From: Homalodisca vitripennis
Lineage: Eukaryota > Arthropoda > Insecta > Hemiptera > Cicadellidae
DNA length: 64,000 nucleotides
Assembly: GCF_021130785.1 (NCBI RefSeq)
Contig: NC_060207.1
Coordinates: forward strand, 9,317,501-9,381,500
Direction: 5' to 3'
The notes under the pieces are model-generated. The model did no database searches. It saw only the letters and a list, made by a program, of their open reading frames with translations, and had not been told where the DNA came from. Within the stretch, counting starts at the first letter, position 1; every line of letters starts with the position of its first letter. This document shows, piece by piece, positions 46,559-59,924 of the stretch. A program made the position numbers and the translations under genes.

Positions 46559-49500
46559 ATCATCAGTATAAAATTCACAGTTCAAAATTGATAGCTTGTT
46601 CAAGTTTTTACATTTATAACATTTCAAATGTTTGAATATGATTGTTATATTTTAAACAATTTATTGAGTTTTATATCCTTAATAACTATTGATAGTTTTG
46701 TACTTGTTGAAAATGTTAGTCAAATAATGGAATAATAATAATGGAATGTATGTGTGTATCATATAAAAATATGCACAGAGTCAAACGTTTTGGTATGTCT
46801 ACAACCAAACATAATATAACTATTAGTCCATTTTTGAGTTTATGCATGTGAAATAATTATTACTGTACGAAAACTTTTTGTTAACAGATTCAATAAAAAT
46901 TTGTGAAACAGCCATGGTTGAATGGTTCTTTCTAAATATGAGTTATTACTTCGCTACATTTAATTTTTATTTAAAACATTAAGTAATATGTTAACTTGTT
47001 TTTACTTTACAGGAGGATTTAGGCCAATATATCACAAACGAGTACGGCTTGCTAAGAGAAATACTCTCAAATCTCAATCCTATTGATTTATGGAGTGCCA
47101 GACTTGTTTGTAGGTATGTATTTTATAGAATAATTATGATTTATTGTTAATCTAATTAATTATGGGTACCAACTTTACTTTTAACATTGTATACTTGGCC
47201 TAATGCCACTTCAAAATTAGTAAATTAAAATAATTTTGAGGTCTATAACAAAATAAAATTATCAAACGGCTGTACCACTTGTGAATGTGTACCAATTGAA
47301 ATTTGTTATGAAAAATTAATTTAAAATAAAGATAAAATATAAATTTTAACATTTTTATCATTTGTTTTAATACATTCACAACAATGACTTATTTCCAGAC
47401 TTTTTTATTTGCCATAGAATTTTTCAATAATGATGACAAAAAAGTAATTGTTTTATTACGTTAAACATCTAAGTATAATGAGATATGTATGTATGCTTCA
47501 CAATTTCAATATGTTTTTCAATTTTGGTTTCCGTGTAGTCCAAGTGGTACCTACAAAATTTATTGCCTTAAAAATTAAGCAATCTTGCGCCCGACGGGGT
47601 ACACTATAGTCTAAGGGATTTATTTGAGCGCGGGATTACATGTACCAAACTACAAAGACAGGCAAAAAATAAAAAACGCAATAATGAAATTCGTAGCAAC
47701 GTGTACTCCATCGGGCCCACAACATGCTTTACGAATGCCTGTGTGTACCTGACCGGTTAAACAACAGCGTTTGTGAAAGTTGGGGACACGTCGAATTGAA
47801 CGTATTAAATTATAGGATATCCAGGAGAGTTCATTTCAGGCTGATTTACCTTCAGGAGAACCTACAGGCCTAGTGGTTAGTACAAAGACTGAAATGTCAG
47901 TTAAATCTGGGCAACCTGATGGATGTCCAGGAGCAAAACTGCAAACGTCGAGTTAATTGGGTAAAAAGGACTGGATGATAGATCTTGAGATGGAGGATGA
48001 CTGTTGGAGTGGATAGAAGCTCCCTGTTAAAGGCTTTTTAAAACCTAAATATGAGTGATGATGGTTTTCCTTGTGTGCTTTGACTGGCAGTGACTAGAAC
48101 AGAGCTAGCCTCCCTTGCTTCCAAGGAGATGAGACTGAGATAGTGCCTGTAATCCCTCCTTGTGGGATGTCGACAGGAATGGGGGCCTCTACCCATCCTA
48201 AATATCCTGTCACTAAGGAAGCTCCATAAAGGTCATTTTATTTACATTAATATCTACTTTTTGAAGCAAGTATCTCACTTTTTTATCATATCAGGGGACG
48301 GTCCACAAGGGATCAGAAGAAAATCTTAAATGAGGTCGAGTAGTACAGTCAATTGAAAATCTCCATTAGGAAAACACAATGGCATAAATTCAACTTCAAA
48401 TGGTTATATCTATACAGTTTAAAGTTAAAAACGTGAGCTAGTTGTTAATAACTTTGTTGTCAAGACAATTCAGATTCAGAAATTCTTGATTCATAAAACA
48501 AATGCACAGAATGTACAATGAATAGAGTCAAATCAAGAACATTATAGTTAATAAAAAATTATATCAATTTATAAAATACTAACTAACATAAACATTACTA
48601 CTTACATTACTTACATTACTATTGTAATTTTTAAGTGTATTTCATGTACAGTTGCTGGAATAAACATTCATTCATTCTAAATTATGATAATAAATTGTTG
48701 TCATATTCATACACACAGAGACGTAAATACATATACACAGACACATATATACATATACACAGACACATAAATACATATAGACATGTCTAGCCAAACCAGT
48801 CAATTAGCCCTTTCAAAAATGTCTGTGAATGAATATATAGGTTTATTTAGTAGATACTCTTTAAGTTTAGTTTTGAAATTATTAGTGTTGTAGTTAGTGT
48901 TTTCAACTCAATCGGTAAATGATTAAAATACTTTTTCCCCGTGTACGAGGTTTTCTTTTTATAAAATTCCAAGTGATGAGAATCATTAGATATATTGAAC
49001 AGTGTATTATATTGATGGTTTTCTTCTGTTAAGGCAAGATTGCAGAAATGTACAACGTAATTTATAGTTTCAAATATTTAAAGATTGTAGACAGTAAATA
49101 TTTGGAGTTCCTTAAAAATATACTTAACTGAATCTGTTCTCTTTAATTATTTTTATAATTCTAATAGCTTGCTTTTGTTTAACTTTTGTCTAAATTATGT
49201 GATGTGGTAGCTCCATAAATAGCTATACCGTAAGCAATGTGAGAATTTATGAGGGTATAATAAACTGATTTTAGAGATTCTACACTGCAAACCTTGGCCA
49301 ATCGTCTCAGTGCATATAGACCACTGGAAATTTATTTAAAACATAGTTCACATGTTCATTCCAACTTAAGTTTCTATCTATAACCAATCCTAAAAATGTT
49401 GTACAATCATCATTGAATACAAGAAGGATAATATTTTTCTAACATTAATCTTATGACTAATTAACTGAGGATGTAACATAAGAAGCATATGTTGTCTTAA

Positions 49501-52500
49501 GGGGAGCATGTACCTTTTTCGGGTCCCATGTTATTTAAATGGGAGTACACTGCAAACATGTCGGTACCATTATCTCCTAAACTATTAGACATATTGACTT
49601 TAAAACTTTAGGGTTTTGTTCTACATTAACAGCTTTATATTTTCATGCCTTTTTTTTTAATATCTCAATAAACAAAAAAAATTATCGTGGTGGTAGCAAT
49701 TTAACAAAAAAATTTTTTTTTAATTATGTAAATACAATATTTTTTTTAAAATTATAAAAACATAATATATATTGATAAAAAAGCATGAATCTACTCACCA
49801 ACTAGTCTGCAATAAGTGTGTAAAATTTGAAGTCTGTAAGTCTAATAATTGTTTTCACAATTTGTTCCGAAATGTCACAAAACGGTACTTTCGGTAAAAC
49901 AGCTTTAAAGTTTTAGTTACACTTCAAAACACATAATCACTTTAAAATCCACCTGGACAGTAATCATCTTCTTCATTTTTACTCTTTTTTTCCTATCCTT
50001 CTTTTTATCCTCTTCTTTTTATTTTCTTCTTGGACTTCTTTGTCAGCTTTTTTAACCCTATTGGAATCGATTTGTTGAAGGCCTTCAACCATAAAGCGTC
50101 CTGGTTGGATGCATAATCGTTCCAAAACATTCACTTTGGCCATTGCTCCTTCATTAAAAACTAAGAACTGCATCATAAACCCCTAATTTTAATGTCTGAA
50201 TGTCAACAAATGTGGTCTTGGGTAGCCTATTCCAAATTACGCTATTGATGTTTTCATTTAGGGTTCTGTGTTCTTTTACCGTGCAGACACCTCTTTAGTA
50301 GGGCTGGGGCTGATAAATCCTTATAGATTGGTTTTATTTCTTCCATAATAGATTCAGGCAATGAGTTTGTATGTTTGAAAATCATCTAGCTTATTATTTG
50401 CCTGAGCTTGTCTGTATTTGCACCAAGACTCAATCCCAGGCGGGCATAGTTCGTGCTGAGGTTTTGCGTCAGTCGATAATTTTGTTGATAGAACGTAGCC
50501 CATATTGCTCTCTTTCATTTTTTCAACATCTTCCAAATTATTCCTTTATTGCCATCCCATAAAAACGTTGTAAGTGATCTATCTCTACATCAGTCAACCT
50601 ACCTTGTCCTCCAAGTCCTTTACCATCCTTCATTTTGATTCCTTTTTTATCCCTCTTCAATCGCCGCAGTCTTGTTCCTAGTCGCTTCTGAATATGGCCT
50701 ACACATTCAAGTTTTTCTAACAAAACATCATCACCATAGGTATTGTTTGCCACAACATGAGTAAAACCCCTTAGAGTCCCCATCTCCAAGGTATTTTGTG
50801 TATCGCACATTGAGTTTAGCCTCAGAGCGGCGACAAAGAGTCAGAGCTCCCGCCACCTCCATTCCACCACTTGTACCTGAAAAATTTGCCAAAACAAGTA
50901 CCAGAATTTTTGTGCTGTTTCAATAGGGTTTTGTCATGGCTTAGAGGGTTTTCTGACACATTTATTACAATATTTGCTGTGAAACACTCAAAGTTCCATA
51001 ACCTTCCTGTATCGAAGGCTGTCATTACGCCGTTCACAGAGGTGAAGCCTCGCTTCTGCCAAGGTACCGTCAAAAAGCGGCTGCTATATCACGGACAATC
51101 ATCATTTAGGCTTCGAACTTCATCAGCTGCTTGTCTAAGTGAAACATTCACTTACCTCTGTTACAGCAGTAAGCAGTTTTTTATTATATTTTTCAATTCG
51201 GCTGTTTGGTGGAACGATATTCATCACAGCAGAAAATACCCTACCAGAATCTAGGCCTTTGCCGATTGAACGTAGAGCATAAACATATCTTAGATTCAAC
51301 TCATACATATTTCTAACACATTTGGAGCTTATTACTGAGTCAGTATGTTTACATACATTGCAACAAATATTTTACACGATGTACTATTCCACACTTGAAG
51401 TCTTCATCTAGGCTTATGTCAATGCAGTCGGAAACTACTACAATATTTACATGCAGTGAAAGATTTTATTAGGCCAGAAATCTGTTGTAAATCTATTATA
51501 ATATTTACATTGTTTATGTCATAATCACTAAATTTAGGCAACTTTGAATCATTAATCTTCTTAGAAACTAGATGATTGTTTAGGCCTAGGCCTATTAGAT
51601 TCACTTGTACCTGGAGAAGCACTTAGTCCTAGTTCACTTGAATTTTTACGAAATTGGTTACCTCTGTAAGACTGTTTATTGAACCTTTACACTCTAGGCA
51701 TGGGTAATACACAATAATATCACTTATTTATATAATAAATACACACTAAGAGTCCAAAGTTTTGATCACTGGCACCACACAAAATAGAATTACACTGACA
51801 AAACACTGTTAGTAAACATAAACAATAACAATAATATCAATAGTGTAGGTTAGGTAAGTTACAGATGACTTACATCCTTCAAATGCATCTAAAGCAAGCA
51901 GTGCTACCAAACCTAAAGGGGAAAAAACTTAATAATCATACAATTGGAGCAAGTAATATGTATATAATACATTCTGACACTAACAATCCATAGCGTGCCA
52001 TGTTGTCAGCTGAAAAAAGCGTGCATTACATTTCTTAAAACACATTTTACACATGTTTCTAAACCTCTCAGATATAGAGTGTTATATATTTTTGAAAAGG
52101 GCATATAAAACATTAGTATTTTTTATGATATGTTTCAAAAAATCGATATTTTGGTGCCAAAAAGGTACATGCTCCCCTTAAAGTTAGTTAACCCTTTCAG
52201 TGCTATGGAACGATATATCGTTTATCAACTATTTCCCTAAGAGTGCTAAGGCACGATATATCGTTTCTCGTCTTATTCCCGAAAAGTGCTAAGACACGAT
52301 ATATCGTTGATCCATTTTTTTTTTTCTTTCGTAGCGCTGTTTAGCGTAATATTTTTATTATTATGTCTACTTGGATGAACGGAGGTCAATGAAACACGTG
52401 AAAAAAGTATTGTTTAATGTTATTGACCGTATGATACTAAATTCATACATATTGTATAAATTGAACACTACCCATGGAAGAATGGAAAGGGCTGACTACA

Positions 52501-55500
52501 TGATGGATGTAATTGAAGATCTGTCAAACGAATATCTTGCAACAAAATGTGTCCCTGCAAACATTGTGGGTGGGGGAGATGGCCCACAGAATGGTTTTGG
52601 ACTGAGGAAACTTCCTGAAAAGAAGGAAAAAGTTTGCAAGTGCTGCTCTGGAACCAACCACCCAGAAGGAAAAGTGCGAAGATCCCGAACCGTGTGTGTG
52701 CGTTGTGGGGCTGGGGTACATGCAGAGTGCCTTGTAAAGCATGTTTGCAAATAAAAAAATGAAAACCAACTGTACATAGTGTAAATATGTTTTAAAATAT
52801 ACAATAATTAGTGCTATTTAGTTTTTATAAGACAGTGTGTTTTGTGCCAGACAACAAGTAGCCACTCCTTTAGCCACCAGACTTGAAAACGTTCAGGTAA
52901 TAAAATTTTATTTTTTTTATAACTATTGTAAAAATAATCTAATTTATATGAAATTTTCAGGACCTATTTATCATAAAGTATACTTTTAGGAAACAATGCA
53001 TTTGATATTAATATTTTTTATTTTTGGTATTTTTACAGGCTCAAAATCAGAAAAAATATATGAGTATAAAATTTATGTATATATACATATATATAATTAT
53101 TTTTAAATTTTGGCTAAATATTTTTTTTAGGTTGGCAGTACTATATTACACCAAACAAATCAAATTTCAAGTTATTATCTTGTATAATAAGTAAAATATG
53201 ATTTTTTAAGTAAAAGCATGCAAAATTGCCATTTTTACCCTAGCACTTTTGGGATAAATCGTATAAAAAATTTTATCACTTCTAGAAAAAAATTTGAAAA
53301 AATGCCCAGCACCGAGAGGGTTAACATTTGGTCTTATTCTAATTAAGGATACCAAATGTTATGTTTATTTGTAAAAATGTGTCTTTAAAAAGCAAGTGTT
53401 GGTTTGTTAAGGTAGTGATTTATTTTGTATGATACAGGAAGTGGAAGGCGACAGTGGACCTAATAGTTAATAAAGATCCGATTGTCCTGCACTCCCGCAA
53501 GGTGGGTAAAAAGTTTCCTCCTCCAGTTGTGCCACAACGAATTCTACCAACTCTGGTAATCCAACAGCATCTATTTGAGAACAGCAGGAATCAGAGTTTG
53601 GAGATCTGTCGAAGATGTAAGTCCATTAAATTATGTTATACGGTAGTTCTAAGTGGTTAACGGTGTACATCAAAGTATTGTTTTATCAGAAAACATTGAC
53701 TTCAATGAGGTCATGACATTGCTGTAATGGCAAAAATTTACATTTACGCTTTATGCATTTTGCATCCTTTTATATAGTATAAAATCGTGTTGAATATAAT
53801 TATCTCATCCCATGCTAACAGCTTGCAATGACATAATATCAATTCTCATTCTGAAGTCCTGTGGCTCAATTTAATAGAAATCTCTATATTGAATATTTAG
53901 TTCTCTACCCTGAAAATAATTTTGAAAATTCCATATGATATAATTTGCTAAGTGCTCTAGTATTTCTCCCAGATTTTAGCTAGCGTAAAACAATATTCAA
54001 TAGAAAACTTTATTCAGCACTCTAAACATACACCCGGAACAAAAAGGACAAAATTGCTCTTTCTTGACTGAATACTTAACATAGAGCAGTGCTAACATTG
54101 TGTGCTAAATTTATATGTAAAACATGTGTTGTTGTTGAAATTTATATGTAGATCGTGTTTTGTTTCTGTTTAGGTGGGAGGGAATTTTATGTTTGCCCTT
54201 GTGTCATCAGCACTCCAAGAACTGCATTCATTTCCATTTCCTGCACTCGTGAAAAATGTAGTTACGAAGGTGAGGCCAAACATTAATATCTATAGTAGTA
54301 GTTAATTGGTTATGGAGAAATAAAATAATAAATCAATAACCATTGTTGTCTCAGTCATGACTGTGATCATAAAGTGACACATTTATCGGTAATTAGTGAT
54401 GTTTTTGGTAATACAAGCAAATAAACTCAGGTTTAAAAGTGTAATTGAGGTAAATGAAAGTGTCCACACCAGAGTGGAACAGCAGTGGTAGTGGAAAGGT
54501 GGTGGAATTTCAGAAGACATGGTAGTAAATGTGAGCACCCACACTAGAGCAAACCTGTCCCGAGCAGGATGTGGCGGGAAGTGGTAATGTGCTGTTGTTT
54601 CACGACTTACAGTACATGCTCCATTTTCCCACACGGGACAATGTCCTATGCAGTATTATTATCAAAGTTGATATATTTTTCCAATACTTCAATTATTTGA
54701 AAACTGCTATAAAACCTAACTTACTGAACAAAAATGGTGGTGAGTGTATCATGTAGAGTAGGATATCTCGAGAAATATTTCGTATGGACACTTTGAATTT
54801 TGCATGAAACTTCATTTCTACATAGACAACAATGAGTTCTATGATGGTGCATGTTCAATTATGGAATTTGGCTGATTCTTTAGTGTATGATTGTCTGTCC
54901 GTCTATTCATCCGCAGGACATTTCGAGAATGAAATATAGATTTGAAATTATACATTTCAAAAAGATTTTATTTCACAATATTTACAAACTTTACAAGAAA
55001 TTTATACAAAACAAAAACATCAAACAATATAAAACCATTGATCTTGAAATATTTACAAACTTAAAAATAATTAAATAATAATATAATCTTCAAACAAACT
55101 AAAAGTAAACTTAACAGTAAAAAAGAACTTACGATAACAACAAAACTCGATAATTGTGAAATAAAATAGAACATCCAATAGGCAAAAGCCCGATGAAGGA
55201 TGCACATCAGATTAAACTAACATAGTAAAAATAAACTCAAAGAAGGATTGAAACCGCTACATAAATAATATATTAATAAGAAAATAAGAAAACTATACAA
55301 AATCTATAAGACAAGTCATAAACGTAAAAATAAAAAAGATTAATTGGAATTATAAAAGGTGATAAAAACGAACTGAAATATACACATTATTCATTATTTC
55401 TTTCAACAATTTTCAGAAAGCACTCGCAATTATCCAACGAAAATAGAAACATTTTAAAACTTTTTAAAAAACGATTTAATGGTGCTAAATGATCTTATTT

Positions 55501-58500
55501 AACGGAAATAAGATTAAACAATCTTGGAGCATTAAAATTAAAACAATGTTTGAAAACAGTTAGATAGGCTTTGGAACAGTAAACTTCTGAAATTATATCT
55601 AATATTATGTGTGAGGGCCGGGTTTGAGCTTTTTATAAAAAATAGTTTTAATACCTTATTTTTGTAAAGGGTGTGTGACCATAGTGAAGACTGTTATGCA
55701 ACACCTTGTAACTTTGAAACGGCATGTCCATAAACATACCAAAAACATAAGCCAATATATCACCTTGTAGTACATGACATTTGGCTTAGGTCTAGCTATA
55801 GTGTAGACTGTGAGCTATAGGCTCATTTTCTGTGCTGAGCTCTCTCATAAGGTTATCTTTCCTTAGGTCTGACCTGAGTGTGTATTTGCCACTTAGATTA
55901 GTTGATAACGTGAACCTATACAGGGTGATTCATGAAGTTCTCCCCCCACTTCTACAGCACATTGTACTAGTAAAAATAATGAAAAATGTTATATAAACAT
56001 AGGTCCGAAAACACTTCGTTAGCGAGTTACAGCTAGCGAAAGATTTCGCCTGAATTCCTGGGTAAAGAGTAAAATAAAGCCATACTGAACTTTTGGAAAG
56101 GTTAATTAAGTATGAAATATCGTGGATTCTTATGTATTTTTACCTGATAAAGCTAATAAAATAGGTTTCAGAACTGTACCTGTAGTAGTTTTTGAGGAAT
56201 TCAGGGTTAAATGCAAAAAATTGAGGCACGAAACAATGTTTTTTTTAAGTTTGATGTACAATAACTTTGTTAAATTGGTAATAAATACATAAAATCAACA
56301 AACATTAATTGTAGAGAATTTAATTCTGAGAAAATTGATATAATCAAAGTCTAAAATAAAACAGAAATAAATACCAAAAAATTGATTTTATTCAGTATAA
56401 TACATTACGATATTTCAGTACGATATTTCTTACTTAATTAACCTTTCCAAAAGTTCAGTATGGCTTTATTTTACTCTTTACCCAGGAATTCAGGCGAAAT
56501 CTTTCGCTAGCTGTAACTCGCTAACGAAGCGTTTTCGGATCTATGTTTATATAACATTTTTTCATTATTTTTACTAGTACAATGTGCTGTAGAAGTGGGG
56601 GGAGAACTTCATGAATCACCCTGTATGTCCAGCCTTGTCCTCATCTTCTGCTAATGCTACTAATTCTTCTTTACTTTCACCAGACACTACTGGCATTAGA
56701 ACGTAACAAACCATTCGAGAGTCATGTACGGTTGGCCCAACCTGATTAATTTTGCTTAAAACTAGTAATGTATTATACTGAATAAAATCGATTTTTTGGT
56801 ATTTATTTCTGTTTTATTTTAGACTTTGATTATATCAATTTTCTCAGAATTAAATTCTCTACAATTAATGTTTGTTGATTTTATGTATTTATTACCAATT
56901 TAACAAAGTTATTGTACATCAAACTTAAAAAAACATTGTTTCGTGCCTCAATTTTTTGCATTTAACCCTGAATCCCTCAAAAACTACTACAGGTACAGTT
57001 CTGAAACCTATTTTATTAGCTTTATCAGGTAAAAATACATAAGAATCCACGATATTTCTTACTTAATTAACCTTTCCAAAAGTTCAGTATGGCTTTATTT
57101 TACTCTTTACCCAGGAATTCAGGCGAAATCTTTCGCTAGCTGTAACTCGCTAACGAAGCGTTTTCGGACCTATGTTTATATAACATTTTTTCATTATTTT
57201 TACTAGTACAATGTGCTGTAGAAGTGGGGGAGAACTTCATGAATCACCCTGTATGTCCAGCCTTGTCCTCATCTTCTGCTAATGCTACTAATTCTTCTTT
57301 ACTTTCACCAGACACTACTGGCATTAGAACGTAACAAACCATTCGAGAGTCATGATAGATGTGAACTGATGAGTTGTAGCCATCACGTCCTCTTGCCAGT
57401 AGCTCTCTTGTTAGTGTGAGCTGCCACCTTTCTGCTAGGCACCACTGCCGCATGTTCCTGCCAGAAGTTTTAAGAATCCCTTGCTGCTGCCATTCTGGTG
57501 TGGGCAGTGTTTTACAAATAGAAATGTGAATGTATTGTCTGGTGCCACTTTATTGGTTCATAAAAACCAAATTCCAGTTTAAAATATCCTGAACTTATTT
57601 TACTTTTCCAGTATGAAGGGTCGTACACATTATGGTTGATCCTTGAATAATAAGGAGTTTACGTTATGAATAAAACTACACAGAATACTCAATAGGAAAG
57701 TATGAGTGAAAATAATTTGTGTTGCTTGATAAAATTACTTTGTCTGATAGTATGAGTTCTACGAGTATCTGATTAGTAGTGTACAAACAGTTTAGTAAAA
57801 CTCATGTAAATGAATGTCTATTGATTAATACAATCTTACTAATTTGAGTATATTCATTTGTGCTCATAATAATATTGAAGTATATGGCTCCCGAGGTTAT
57901 CAAAGGAGAATATTTTATTCATTTTCTAATAACCTAACTAAAGATAACTGTAGCAAAGTTTTTCGTGGAGGTTGTAAAGTATGCACAATATTTCATTTAT
58001 GTTTGTCTGCCCACAAAATATCTCAAAAATCAACTGATGTACACACTTTAAATTTGCAAGAAGCTTCATTTCTATATCAACAACACCGAGTTTAGTGATA
58101 GTGCATGCCACTACATGGGATTTGGCTGAGCATTAGTGAATACTTTTGGTGTTAAACTAAGTAAATGACACAAACTGGGTTCATGACACTCAGAAAATCA
58201 TAGATTAAATAATCTTGTAAACAAACAGTACAATCATATGAGTTTTGAACATGTGACTATTTGACAGAGTAAAATGAAAAAATAATAAGAGTGAAATGTC
58301 AATGTTCCGAGTATGTGGTAAAATGTGATTTTAGCGCACTCTTGCATTGTAGTACCCTCCTTAGCTCACCGTAACTTTTATTATTTGAACACTGCTATGA
58401 AACAACTTAATGAACAAAAATGTCACTGTCTGATGACGTGGCAAGATATTCCAAGAATGGTTTCATCCGTAGATTTTAAATTTTGCATGAAACTTAATTT

Positions 58501-59867
58501 CCAGATAAACAACAATGAGTTCTTTGATAGGAATTTGGCTGAGCATAATTTTTGTGTCAATTTCTTTTCTGTATAATTTTCTGTCTGTCTATCTGGCCAC
58601 ACAACATCTCGAGAATGAAATGAGTAGTAGATTTGTAATTTCGCATGCAATGTGAGTGAAGCATGTTACGGTACACATGGTATGGTGTACTCCAACATTG
58701 TTTACAGCCAACTGTATTGGATGCAGAAAAATAATTGATTTCTATAATGGCCGTGCCAATATTGATAATGAGAACCTCAGTGGTAGACCTACCCTGGTAA
58801 CTTATGAAGTGCCAATATTGATAATGAGTACCTCAGTGGTAGACCTATCCTTGTAACTTATGAAGTGCCAATATTAATAATGACAACCTCAGTGGTAGAC
58901 CTATCCTGGTAACTTATGAAGTGCCAATATTGATAATGAGAACCTCAGTGGTAGACCTATCCTTGTAACTTATGAAGTGCCAATATTGATAATGACAACC
59001 TCAGTGGTAGACCTATCCTTATAACTTATGAAGTGCCAATATTGATAATGAGAACCTCAGTGGTAGACCTATCCTTGTAACTTATGAAGTGCCAATATTG
59101 ATAATGAGAACCTCAGTGGTAGACCTATCCTTGTAACTTATGAAGTGCCAATATTGATAATGAGAACCTCAGTGGTAGACCATCCTTGTAACTTATGAAG
59201 TGCCAATATTGATAATGAGAACCTCAGTGGTAGACCTATCCTTGTAACTTATGAAGTGCCAATATTGATAATGACAACCTCAGTGGTAGACCTATCCTTA
59301 TAACTTATGAAGTGCCAATATTGATAATGAGAACCTCAGTGGTAGACCTATCCTTGTAACTTATGAAGTGCCAATATTGATAATGAGAACCTCAGTGGTA
59401 GACCTATCCTTGTAACTTATGAAGTGCCAATATTGATAATGAGAACCTCAGTGGTAGACCTATCCTTGTAACTTATGAAGTACCAATATTGATAATGAGA
59501 ACCTCAGTGGTAGACCTATCCTGGTAACTTATGAAGTTATTATATAAATCTTTATCTTCTTTTCATGATTACAGAAGTTTTGGTATATTTTCCATGAATT
59601 TCACCGAGTTTGGTGAATGAAATTGTGGTGAAAAAACTTAATTACCACAAATTTGGTTTATGGATTGGTACAAAAGTCCTTACGGTAGGTGACAAAAATA
59701 AACTGCCTCCAAAACTTTGTAACTTTGTAATAAACTGCCTTTTTTTGTAATCTCCCTCAAAGATTACAAAAAAATTGAGATTTTAACAGATTTTCTATTG
59801 AAAAACTTGTGCCTTGATATGATTCATTTGAATTGCAATTATGAAGAAAAATGAATTTAAAGTGTAC

Positions 59868-59924
<57 letters not shown>

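Larger units (their letters stand above)
52192..53320 (+). mobile_element. piggyBac-like element, internally deleted
   Basis: TTAA (52188-52191) then CCCTTTCAGTGCT; the right end is AGCACCGAGAGGG then TTAA (53321-53324): imperfect 13-bp inverted repeats and the TTAA duplication of piggyBac. It encloses the C-terminal piece of a piggyBac transposase. Only six bases (AGTTAG) separate its left TTAA from the right TTAA of the Kolobok-type element. Confidence 0.9.
57550..58752. other. FBXO22 intron 4, with family D repeats
   Basis: Apart from the two family D copies described separately, AT-rich with nothing recognised. Confidence 0.45.

Noticed and set aside
57244..57453. Exon of FBXO22
   Set aside because: It lies on the opposite strand, and exons 4 and 5 already join in phase without it.
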